Shown here piece after piece: positions 35,538 through 46,831 of a stretch of 64,000 bases of DNA. The position numbers were made by a program, and so were the translations under genes. The notes below the pieces were generated by a model. That model searched no databases and had not been told where the DNA came from. It saw only the letters and a list, made by a program, of their open reading frames with translations. The stretch's first letter is position 1; every line of letters starts with the position of its first letter. Source of the stretch: Cannabis sativa (taxonomy: Eukaryota; Streptophyta; Magnoliopsida; Rosales; Cannabaceae); NCBI RefSeq assembly GCF_029168945.1, contig NC_083604.1, positions 36,141,686 to 36,205,685 of the forward strand. Reading direction: 5' to 3'.

Positions 35538-37309
35538 TACCCAACATTCTAAGGTAGTGTGACCAATGTCCTTGTGGTACTTACAGAATTTTTTAGGGTC
35601 TCTCCTGTCGCGATTTCCCCTGATGGGGGCCGGCTTCTTGAAGACTCCGTTTCTTTCTTCGATTGCGTAGATATGGTCTCAGGAGACTGCGAGTTCAGTA
35701 TAGTTGAAGAAACGAGGTCCACCTTTCCTTTTCGGCGAGGATTCCTTCTTTGGAGGAGACTTGGCCAACTTCGGACTTCGCTGTCTCCGCGGGCTGCGTC
35801 TCCTTGGGCTTCGGCCCCTGGAGTTCTTCCCTCGGGGACTGCGAGATCGTGAATGCGGTATAGGTGACCGGCGTTTGTCCTTTCCCTTCTCTAACTCTGC
35901 TAGAGAATTCTCGATTCTCTTGTGGGGTTCGGCCATGGCGAAGAATTCAACTAAGGATTCGGGCCTTCGAGCTTGTAACTCCTTCTAAAAGTCGATCCTT
36001 GGCAAGATACATGTTATTAGCATGCAAACAAGGGAAGACTCGGGTGCCTTCTCGACTTTTGTTACTTCTATTAAAGCATTTAAAATAGTCTTGTAAAGAC
36101 TCACCAGGTTCTTGTTTGATGTTGGCCAAAGTCGTATAAGGTGGCCTATATGTCATTGTGGCCTGGAAATGTGTGAGGAATAAGGTGGCCTATAAGGCGG
36201 CACTTTGCGAGCTGTGGTACCTGATCCACCTCCATTATAGAATTAAATTTTTCAAGATAATCTATCGGGTTAGAAGTACCTTTATATTTGAGGGATTCGG
36301 ATAGACGAAACCCCTTTGGAAGTTGAGCCTGTCGCACTTCTGTAGTGAAGGGCGAGGTACCATGCAACTTGTATATGGGCTCCCGTTGCTGCTCGAGCAT
36401 TTTCAAAGCCTGCAGAAGCATGCTTTGGTCAATTCCTCCAGTCGCAGGAGTCGGGGCTGTTACGACTGTAGGACTCACAACTACTGCGGCGAGATTTGCT
36501 AGGACATTGATCCCAGTGGTCGCGATCGGCGGGTTATTATTGGTGTTGGCACCCTGATCGTCCGCATGGGGATCACGGAGTGTTTCAGTATTACGTGGGA
36601 TGCGAAAGCGTGCCCTAAAAACTGCGTTGAGGTGATCACGCAGATCACCTCGATGTACCTGGTAATGTCCTCCATGTTGCGTCTGTACAGAGCCGGACCT
36701 TGTGTACCTGCTTGGAGTGCGACCATGCGATGATGAAGAGGCTGATTCTGCGTCGTTGTCTCTTGATGGTCGACTGCGAGGATTACGCCGTTCAGGGTCT
36801 TCATCAACTTGTGTGCTTTGGTTTGGATACCTTGCGGATTGATCCCTCGACGTTGGATGGTTCAGGTCCAAACCTTCAGGATTGGTTCTCCGTTCCCTGC
36901 GTACACGGTTAGTATGACGTCTAGAAGTCGTTACCTAAGGGTTATTGGTGCAAATAGCAGGAACTCGAGGAGGGCGTCGGGCTCAGTTTTGTCCATCTAC
37001 TTCGGCCTGTAGCGCGCGCAGTTGATCCTGAATCGCAACATATTGATCAGTGGTGAGCTGGATCATTCCCTCGGATACCACTGCCGGAGTGACAGGGGGA
37101 AAATGCATGGTTGCTGGTGGCGTGGATGTGTCCCCGACTTGAGGGTCAGTCATTTCTGGGAATAGGTTGAGAGGTCTGATATTGCTTCTCCCTACTCCAC
37201 CGTTAATGACGTCCACGGGTGGCACTCCAGTTCCAGATAATGGTACGTTCATCATCCCAATGTTGATGGACCCGTGGTTAGCTCCTCCGTTGGTGTGATT
37301 TCCAGCCAT
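35538..37309 (-). pseudogene. gypsy-1 gag
   Basis: Starts MAGNHTNGGANHGS at 37309, 41 nt from the primer-binding site. Pieces in order: 36983-37309 (N-terminal); 36146-36871 with LPKGFRLSESLKYKGTSNP and the DYLEKFNSIMEV core; 35947-36156 with QEPGESLQDYFKCFNRS; 35679-35936, a Ser/Arg-rich basic segment; and a zinc knuckle CKYHKDIGHTTLEC at about 35543-35584. Several frameshifts separate the pieces. The role was the virus-like particle shell and RNA packaging. Confidence 0.87.
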
Positions 37310-37349
37310 GATGATATTTTTCTTTGAAATGAATGAAATCTTAGTCGAT

Positions 37350-37369
37350 TTCCCACAGACGGCGCCAAA
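37350..37369 (-). other. primer-binding site of gypsy-1
   Basis: On the minus strand TGGCGCCGTCTGTGGG follows the 5' LTR end CGACAACA within 2 bp. This TGGCGCC-type site is usual in Tat/Athila elements. The tRNA was not determined. Confidence 0.85.
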
Positions 37370-38237
37370 TGTTGTCGAGTGAATTTCGCAACACCAAATT
37401 ATATTGTATTATTAATTACAAGAAGAATTTTATGTGTAAAGACAAGTGCGAGTATTCAACCTAGAATGGCGAGTACTCGACTGGGAATGGAAAACAATCA
37501 ACGAAAGCTAGAAAATAACAATAAGACAGAGAATTATAGTGGTTCAATCGGATTATGATGCAGCAGTCCTTTTGTAGCAAGGGATCACCCCTTTATAGTG
37601 CCATTTCATGGTGGATCACCCCTTTATATACAAAGCAGGTGTCCAATCGGTTACACAAGGATCACATTTATTGTTAATCCATTATTTACATATTGAATTG
37701 CAATAATTAAACCCAAGCAACGTTAACATTAATAAATGAACGACAATTATCAAGTCCATCAACACATGCGTCTTCCACATCGGCGAGTTGACCATTCATG
37801 TTCCGTTGTCGAGCTCGCAGGGTCATCAGTATGTTTGGAATGTCTGCGCCCTTAGGTAATCGCCTCTTTTAGACATCGCATGTCGAACTGGTAGAACCTA
37901 ATCATGCGAGTCTATATCGGTTTGTCTGGGCTATGGGGTCATTGGGACCAAATCGCATCATAGAGAGTTGGTCTCTATGCTTTTGCAGAAATATAGAGGG
38001 GATACTCGCATATGTCCTGACACATGCGAGTTGGATCTACTGCATAATGCGAATTACGGTTATGTGATCCGAGCTTAGGTCGTACTCGCAATATCTCGGC
38101 TGGTTTTATCTGGGCGAGGTCTAAACTTCGAGAAGTCTCTCACGGACATTTAAGCTTTCATTGGAAATCTGAATACACGTGTCCTTAAAATAGGAGTAAG
38201 TCTCGAGTTTCTAGGTGAGAGAAATCTCACTATAACA
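37370..38237 (-). repeat. gypsy-1 5' LTR
   Basis: 868 bp, plus-strand ends TGTTGTCGAG and CTATAACA, with TSD ATTAA at 38238-38242. Close to 14724-15585. Confidence 0.94.
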
Positions 38238-39890
38238 ATTAATTAAAATAAATGAACTGAAATATATTATAATTAGAAATTGAATTAATTAGTCAATGAA
38301 AGTCTAGATAGATATTATCTGTTTTGCTTGAAGTATTTTTCTAATTTATTTAATTAAATAGAAAATTAATATGTAAGTTGATTCTTATTCATGATACTTA
38401 AATATTTAAAAATTTTCTTAAATATTTAATTAAATAGGAAAATTATATTTTTGTTGTAAACTAATTTTATTAATTAATTTTGGGCCAACATAAAATTAAG
38501 ATAATTTTTCCAGGATTTATTTTTTATTTTATTTTAAAGCATTTTCGAAAGTAGTATTCTTATACACTTCATTTTTCGAAATGCAATATATATATTTATA
38601 GAAAATTAAATTTGAGTTGTAAATTAATTTAAATTAATTTTGAAACAACTTAAATTGCATATTTTTCTAAATATTTATGGAAATTATTACTAAGATGGAA
38701 ATAATTCACGTTATTTTCATATCCATCTAAGTATAATTTATAAATATTACATTAAAATTTATATTTAGAATTTTTCATTCTAAATTGGAAATTTTAATTA
38801 AATAAATATGTATATTTAAAATACATAAATTAAAATAAGTTTCAGAAGAAAATACAACTTTCTTTAAATAGTGAGCTTTAGTATTATTAGGACATTCGAT
38901 CTCTATTGTTGGTTTTACATAGCTTTTGTTTTAGTGAGTAATCCTCCCTAATGGAGGAACGTTCATTAGCAAGTTAGCACTGTTTAATCTCGAAAGATAA
39001 GTATATTTGTAAGTGTTTTATATGGTATTGATCACCCTAATGGTGTCGGCTGTATTTGACTTACAAAATATGAAACAATGGTGGAAGCTCATAAGATAGA
39101 ATAGCCTTGACTCTCGCCTAAACGGGACAACGCTGGATTCCAATCTTGATCGAATAAAAGGTTTCTAGAATGTTTATCATTTTAGAGGAGCTGACAACTC
39201 TATTAAATGGATGGTATCACTGACTCTCGCCTAAACGGGACACTGATATCAGTTTGTTGAAGACCTTGGAAATTATTTAGGATTGTATGTTTTAGTATTT
39301 TTACTTGTCATTCCTACTTGCTGTAAGTTTAATAGTTTCTGAATTGTGTATGAATTTATATTGAACCATGTTATTTTCTGTTATTAAATTGTAGTTTAAT
39401 TTCGAATCTTCATTGTTGGTCTAACTTGGTTTGTTTTTCTAATGAGATAAATCCCTAATGGATTTTCACCATTAGACAAACATAATAGTGTTAGATCTCG
39501 AAAGATAAATATTGTATATGCAACATCTAGTTGTTCATCAATTGATGACACCTTAGACTAGTATTTTACAATATGAAACAAGAAGATTGTATAAATAAGA
39601 TTACTTTGACTCTTGCTAATCGCAGCATCGTTGGATTCTTATTTAAAACGAAATTATCCTGATTCCTCTTAGCTTATTCATTTCGAATTAGCTCAATGAC
39701 ATATTATTGGATGAATGGTCTATAAATCATATAAAGTCATTCTATATTTTCTCTTAAGAAATTAAATGACGAATATGATTATATTCCCGAAATTCTATCC
39801 CGAAATGATATAAATCCTCAATCTTAGAAATCTCCTACTTGTATGGGCAAATCAACTTAGAGTTAAATTAGTAGTGGTGGTCCAAGAAAG
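38238..39890 (+). repeat. copia-3 internal leader, right part
   Basis: Resumes the leader interrupted at 14723, colinear with copia-1 from about 23345. It contains two CTCTCGCC-type cassettes, here with CTAAACGGGACA (39109 and 39222), and a diverged third near 39606. It has no coding frame. Confidence 0.8.
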
Positions 39891-41963
39891 AATTACTCAT
39901 CATACAGTTACACTTTCACAAGTGTTTAATGACCATTTTCTATCAATGGATTCAAAGCATCGAGTTGAGTGATTCGTGACAGAATCCACTTGCACAATTC
40001 TAAGAACTCTTTGATGTAACTAAATCAAGTCATCAAGACACACAACCAAATAAATTTATGGCTTTTGTATCTAGTTCATAGTGGTTTTGACAAGATCAAT
40101 CTCTGTAAAGAGTTAATATGCCTATATCCACTGAAAGTAAGTTCATCTCATTCGCAAATGCATGTACATTCAGGGGTGGATATGAATTTTCGTTGTATTC
40201 TTAAAACGATCACTCTAGATTTTACCCTATGCAAAAGAAATTTGAAATGTTTGAAAAATTTCATGAATTTCTAGCAATGGTGAAAAACTATCAAGGTAAG
40301 TGGTTAAAGATCTTGCGGGCGATAGGGGTGGAAAAAAGTTAGTTGATATGCAATTCAAAGATCATTAATTTTATTTTTGAATTATATCCAAACTTACCTC
40401 CCCAGAAATTCGATTTGCATATTGATAATTAGTTACTAGTCGTTGCCTAAATCCTTGTATGGTAATATAATTTCAGAATGATGCAATGGTTGTATACTTA
40501 ATGTAAATCATTACGAGATTCATGGATGACCTAATCAAAATCTTAAGAAAAGCTAGAACTGCTAACCTTGGTTTGCATGTTTGTTAGCTATTCTAAGTGA
40601 TTAGGGGTGGACCATCCCATAGTCATTAGATAAGAAAGTGTTTGTTTAAACAAATACTACTTTTCTAAGAAAATGACTAAGTCTGAAAATAAAGTAGCAA
40701 GTAAAGGAGATAATTTTTTTCTTGATTCCAAAAGTGTTATATCATCTTATTTGACATATGATGATCCCAGTGCCTCTGTTGTCTTGACACAACCGAAGAG
40801 GTCAATACCATTTAGTTTTGTTAGACATAATTCACGGTACCTTGTCGTAGTGGGAGAGTTTCTAGGAACTCACCTTCTTATGACTTGGAAGACACTAGTG
40901 ATTAAAATACATTGTAAGTTTAAACAAGTAATGGATTGTCAAGATAAGAAACTAAGAAGAAAGTCAATAGAACTATGGTTTGATCCATTCACATGGAATA
41001 ACCCTAAGTTTTCTATTACAAGGACATAAAAGGAAAATTTCGTTAATAAGTCTATTCAATGGACTTAACAAAACTTTCTGTTCCTAGTATTATAGGTTTG
41101 AGTTTATCTAAACCTATGGCTTGTGGTATACCTAGTAATTACTTACTCTAATGCAAGCAACTTACTTTAGTAAGATGCTGAAAGCATTTTCTTTCCAAAG
41201 GCAATCTACAGAAGCTTCACAACTTCTAAGCATAGATTTTATTTATCTAAGGAAAAGTCTCAACTATTCTAGAAAAAATAAAGCCGTGAAAGAATTTCTT
41301 AAATCAACATTGAGAGGTCTCAGATATGCTTTTGTATGCCTTAGACCAGACACCTGCTGTTGAGTGGGAGTAATGAGTAGGTATCAGATTAATCCAGGAA
41401 AGGAACATTGGAAGACAATCAAGTAAATCTTAAGATTAAGAAGAGGAACTATATGTTAGTCAATAAGGGTGTGTTTAAAACTCTTAGACTACACCACCTC
41501 AAATTTCAAGACTTGCCTTTGTGCTAGAAAGTCTGCTGATAAAATGGTGATTACTCTGGGGGTGGAATAGAGATTTTGGAGAAGTGTAAAAACCTATCTG
41601 AAGTCTCGTAGTCTACCAGAAAGAGACTGAATGTTAAAGTTGCAAGAAAGGTACTTATTCAGTCTAAGGAAAGTTCTATACATTTGAGGCACCGTTCCAA
41701 CTTGCATTAACTACTAGTGTTACTTCCTGAATAACCAAGAAGTAGTTGCCAAAAGTATAGAATCCAGTATCCCAAGAGAGTAGACATATAGAGAGGAATT
41801 TCACATTATCAAGAATTTTGTGATTAAGGAAGAGTAATGGTGGAGAAGAGGTTGTGTTTAATTCAACCTGTCAGATCCTATTACGAGTAGTTTACTACTA
41901 CTACACTTGATTTGTATATCAAGGTGTTAATGATTATTTGAAATGCACATTTTGTTTTATATT
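39891..41963 (+). pseudogene. copia-3 pol remnant with large deletions
   Basis: Closely parallels the copia-1 remnant, including the same junctions and lost segments, e.g. 40600-40680 against 25785-25870 and 41030-41150 against 26215-26330. The open frame 40673-41029 is shared only in part with copia-1 and has no domain. No functional product is expected. Confidence 0.75.
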
Positions 41964-41979
41964 AGTGCAAGTGGGAGTT
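41964..41979 (+). other. polypurine tract of copia-3
   Basis: AGTGCAAGTGGGAGTT directly before the 3' LTR. Confidence 0.85.
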
Positions 41980-42587
41980 TGTTGGGTTTTGTGCCCTAAA
42001 TAAAATCCATTTCAATATAATCAGATTTACTTATTAATAAAGATCAGAAATAACATTTTATGTTGCATGGTTCACATGATTTATTTCATGATTATATATA
42101 TAATGTATGAATTCTATTTAAGTCTAGAACATATGAATCTGTTAATGATTATAGTGTTGTCAGCATAGTGGAATATAATCTTAATTATATGTTCGAAAGT
42201 TTATTCCCTGATTTGTCAGAACACTGGATTTAGACTGATATGGTATAATCAGCGATAGGTATTCTTACACCTTGGAAAAGTGTTATGTCCTTTCTAGAAT
42301 ATTGGCAAAGTTTACCAGTATCGGATGTATGGAGTATACATCGGAAGGGACCGATATTGAACTTTGATTAGATATATTAAATTTACCGTAATATCTATTC
42401 AATTCAATATCACCTGTTGATCCTAGATCAAATGATCTAAATCCTGATATGATTAGGTTCAATCTCAAGAGTGTTATTCGTGTTCTTTGATTTGTTAGTT
42501 AAACCTACTTTTGGGTTAGGATGATACGTACATTTTGGGAACACGGTAGTGCAATTGAGTGGGAGCGCTAACATAAATATGGAATCT
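41980..42587 (+). repeat. 3' LTR of copia-3, left half
   Basis: TGTTGGGTTTTGTGCC start, subtype II sequence. It is broken at 42587 by the CACTA element after the target TCT. Confidence 0.93.
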
Positions 42588-42618
42588 CACTACAACAATT
42601 ATGATAATTAGGGGCGGA
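42588..42618 (+). repeat. CACTA left terminal inverted repeat
   Basis: CACTACAACAATTATG... ending AGGGGCGGA. Partner at 60813-60843. Confidence 0.95.
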
Positions 42619-42880
42619 CCTATTACCGGCGGGGAAGGTCCGCCCCTAATAATGAGGTTATTACCGGGGGATTTAGGGGGTCCGCCGGTATTAGTGTTTA
42701 TTTTTTCTAAAAAAATTAAAAATATAATTTAAAAATAGTAATACCGGCGGGGTACCAGTATTAGCGGCGGACAACCCCCGCCGGTATTTATGAGACAGCA
42801 TAAATGCGGGAAAATACCCGCTCATTTATTCAAATTAGAATTAGCGCCCATTATTATCGGCGGACCCCCGCCGGTAATGT
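42607..42880. repeat. CACTA 5' subterminal repeats
   Basis: Many copies of ACCGGCGG/CCGCCGGTA in both orientations. The first forms a perfect 14-bp inverted repeat (42607-42620 with 42637-42650, ATTAGGGGCGGACC). In characterised CACTA elements, subterminal repeats are where the TNPA protein binds. That role here is inferred. Confidence 0.85.
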
Positions 42881-42884
42881 TATT

Positions 42885-42894
42885 CTATATAAAC
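42885..42894 (+). promoter_or_regulatory. CACTA promoter TATA box
   Basis: CTATATAAAC, followed by a C/T-rich leader (42895-43090) with runs of CCC and TTC. A likely first donor lies at 43116/43117 (TTTTAG/GTATTT) and a small leader exon at 43202-43266. This would drive the transposase transcript. Confidence 0.65.
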
Positions 42895-43116
42895 CCACCC
42901 ACACCCGGTTCCCCCATTTCTTCCCTTTCATTTTTTCCCAATTTTTTTGTTTTCTCATTTTCTTCTCTGAAAACCGAAGCAAACCCCCTCCCCAAACCGC
43001 CTCCCCCCAATTTTTTCCTTTCAATTCTTTCTCTGTTTCTGCCTCCAGCTTCGTCGCCGCCAGCACTGTCGTCTCCGTCTCCGCCTCTGCCTCCGTTTAC
43101 GTTTCAAGTGTTTTAG

Positions 43117-44687
43117 GTATTTATATTTACCAATATATGTTTTACAATTTATTTTTTTTTGGTTTTGTTTTTTAATGTAATTTTTTCTGTTATAATTTCA
43201 GAAATTGTAGAAGAGGTTTCAAATTTTTGGCTTGGAGAAGAGATCACAAATTTTCATTTGTGTAAAGTATGTTTTTTATTTCTGTAAAATTTGTAGTTAA
43301 TATTTCGATTAATATTTATTATAAATCTGAAATGTATTGTATATATAAATATTTTAATTAATATGTGTAAAATATTGTTAGTGTATAAATTAAAAATGTA
43401 TTAATTTGTTAAATCTGTAATTTTTTCTCAAAAAAAAAAACAATCTGTAATGTGTTGTATACATATATATATATAAATATATATAGTATATAGTATATAG
43501 TATATTCTATATATTATGTATTATACAGTAGATAGATAGTATATAGTATATATTAATATGTATATTTTTATATATAGTATATATATTATTTGTCTTAGTA
43601 AATATGTGTAATATATAGATTATTGTTTGAGTTTAGTTGTTTATGCATTTTAATTTTAGTTATAATTATTTGTGTGGTTATAATAATTTCAGTTTTGTAT
43701 TTAGTAAAATTTTACTAAATAAAAAATTGATAAATTTAGTTTAAATGTTTTAATTATAAATAAAAAAATTTATATGAATATTTGTGTAATTATTCTTAAT
43801 TAACAAGTAAATTTTTTTAGGTTTTTAATAAATTTATATAATTTTAAAATTAATACAATTTATTAAAATATTAATTGTTGAAAATATAAAATTTTGCATT
43901 TAAATATTTTAATAATTTAGTGTTATTTTGTAATTATTTTTAAATATGTGATTATTTATAAAAAAGAAGTTAATTTTTTTAAGAAAGTTTATGTAAATAA
44001 TAAATTAATATAATTTATAAAAATAATTATTATTTATATAATAAAATAATTAACAAACATTAGAATGATTAGAAAAAACTTTTTTAATAAAGAAAAAAAT
44101 ATTTTTTTAACAAACTTAAATTTAATTATTTATGTTAAGTTAATTATATTTTTTAATTTTTTAAATAATATGTTAATTAAATTTATTTGTAAATATATTT
44201 ATGTAATTATTAAATTGATATATTTATTTATAAATAAATTAAATATTTATATAAGTAATTATTTAAAAAAAATTAGAGAAATAAAATGAGTTTATTTAAT
44301 AGTATTGTACATTAATTTTAATAAATAAATTATAAATAAAAATTCATAAATAAATATCATGAATTAATAAATAAATAAATAAATTGATAACTAATATTTC
44401 ATAAAACTTTAACCAAATAAAGTCTTTAACCAAATAAAACTTTAAACAATGTTGGTGTACACTTTGTTTGCAATATACTAAAAATAAACTTTAACCAAAT
44501 AAATTACAATGTTGATTAATTTTTCTTTGCTAATAAAAATAAATTACAAATAAAATTTCTTAAAATAGCATAAGAGTTTAATTAATTTATCATGTCGTTA
44601 GAACTCATAAAATTTCATAAAATAGCATAAGATTTTAATTAGTTTATTAACATTGCTTAAACTCATAAAACTTTAAAAGTCTTTTAG
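43117..44687 (+). other. CACTA leader introns, very AT-rich
   Basis: Almost pure A/T stretches with no credible coding frame. The lone AT-rich frame at 44065-44289 is composition-driven. The interval ends with CTTTTAG/ATG at 44687/44688, a good acceptor directly before the transposase ATG. Confidence 0.6.
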
Positions 44688-46831
44688 ATGACGATTGATA
44701 AGTCTTGGATTTCTTGGAGAAAACGTGGTAAAGAATATTGGGAGTGTCTACAAGTATTTTTCGCGATGGCTTCAGATTATAAAAATTCTGATGGAAAAAT
44801 TAGATGTCCTTGTGTTAAATGCTTAAATACTCGATTTGAGCCTTTACACATTGTGAAAGCGCATATATTTGATTGGGGTTTTGATAATAGTTATCAAAAG
44901 TAGATTTACCACGGGGAGTCAGAAACAGAAGTTATTGCACGGACGGAAGTTGTTGAGCCTATTTTAGATGATGAAGATGACGAGATGATTCCCATTGTTG
45001 AAGATTTCATTCGACCAACAACTGCAGATGTTCAACGCAATTCTGATTCTTTTCAATATTACGACGAGTTATTTGAAGAGATTGAAGCTGAATTGTATCC
45101 TGGATGGCATTAGATTTCTTCACTTAACTTTCTAGCAAAGTTATTGCATTTGAAAGTTCGTGGAAAAATTCCTATTGACGTATTTGATGAATTATTAAAA
45201 TTATTGAATCTTGCTTTTGCGAAAGGAAATAAAATTCCATCGACGTACTATGAGGCTAAAAAGAGACTAAAAAAATTAGGTTTAGGCTATGAGTCTATTC
45301 ATGTGTGCGAGCATGATTGTTGCTTGTTTTATAAAGAGCATGCCACTAAAGATGCTTGTCCAATTTGTGAAACTAGTCGATGGATTACTTCAACAAAAAG
45401 CTAATGGAAAAAGGGTGCCACGTAAGGTGTTGTGCTATTTTCCATTGACACCTCGGTTGAAAAGATTATATGGTTCAAGACATACTGCAAAACACATGGT
45501 ATGGCATCATACTGGAAAATCGAAGGATGAACGAGTGATGCGTCACCCGGTTGATGGGATTGCTTGGAAGGACTTTGATGCTAAACATCCCGATTTTGCC
45601 AGTGAACCTAGAAATGTTCGCTTAGGTTTATTTTGTTGATGGCTTTAATCCATTTGGCAACATGAGCCTAGCATACAGTATGTGGCCTGTCGTGTTAGCA
45701 AACTATAATCTTCCACCTTGGATGTGCATGAAAGACAATAATTTCATGTTGGCCCTACTAATTCCTGGACCAAAATCACGAGGAAAAGACATGGATGTAT
45801 TTCTAAGACCATTGGTGGATGAGCTGAAAGAGCTGTGGGTTGATGGAGTTGATACGAGAGATTGTAGGACAAACACCGTGTTCAAGTTGCATGCAGCCCT
45901 TTTATGGACTATTAAGGATTTTCCTGGTCGAAGTAGTTTGTCTGGATGGAGTGGTCAAGGATACAAAGCTTGTCAAACATGTAACGAAGACACTTCTTCA
46001 ATACGAGTGATTGGTAAGACATCATATGTAGGTCACAGAAGATTCTTGCCCAGTAACCATCGATTTAGAAGGGACACCAACTTTGATGGAGAAATTGAAA
46101 GAAGACATCCACCAAGACATTTTACTTGTGAGGAAATTCTCGAACAAGTAAACAAACTTGTGCCACAAGTTCTTGGAAAACATGACCAATTTGGTGGTGT
46201 AAAACGCAGACGAGTTGCAGAAGATCAAAATTGGAGGAAAAAAAGTATCTTTAATGGACTTGAGTATTGGTGTACAAATACTTTGAAACACAATATTGAT
46301 GTGATACATGTTGAGAAGAATGTGTGTGACATTCTGTTGGGCACAATCTTGGACAACGATAAATCAAAGGACACAACTAACGCAAGACATGATTTGAAGA
46401 AATTAGGAATAAGGGAATGGATGTGGATTTATGAAGATGATAATGGCAAGTTAATGAAGCCACACGCCCCTTACGTCCTCAAAGCTGATGAAAAATTGAA
46501 ATTTTGTCAATTTATCAAGGACGTGAAGTTTCCCGATGGATTTTGCTCAAATTTGAAGAAGAAAGTGAACAATGATTTATCAAATGTTCTTGGATTGAAG
46601 TCTCACGATTGTCATGTAATTATACAAAGATTATTGGCAATTGGTGTTCGTAAGTTTCTCCCTAAAGATGTATCGACCACTATTGCTGAATTATGCAACT
46701 TTTTCAGGCAAGTATGTTCAAGAACCATAAACTTTAAAGATATCGAGGAAGCACAAAAAGACCTTATTTTGATATTGTGTAAGTTGGAGTTGATTTTTCC
46801 TCTAGCTTTTTTTGATATCATGATTCATTTG

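Larger units (their letters stand above)
14724..38237 (-). mobile_element. gypsy-1: Tat-lineage Ty3/gypsy element, with antisense gene and nested copia copies
   Basis: LTRs 14724-15585 (3' LTR) and 37370-38237 (5' LTR) both run TGTTGTCGAG...TATAACA on the plus strand. The TSD ATTAA is perfect (14719-14723, 38238-38242). On the minus strand the order is 5' LTR, primer-binding site, gag, protease, RT, RNase H, second RNase H, integrase, then an opposite-strand gene and the 3' LTR. Two RNase H domains and the antisense gene place it in the Tat lineage. The span is 23.5 kb, but about 11.5 kb once copia-1 and the solo LTR are removed. Confidence 0.95.

Noticed and set aside
36345..37012. Plus-strand frames over the gypsy-1 gag
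   Set aside because: The gag is clearly on the minus strand with its primer-binding site; these are shadows.
43440..43620. TA-rich stretch as a possible origin or satellite
   Set aside because: Irregular TATA/TAGT runs inside a CACTA intron, with no fixed period.
44065..44289. Ile/Asn/Lys-rich open frame in the CACTA intron
   Set aside because: Explained by A/T composition and lies between good splice sites.
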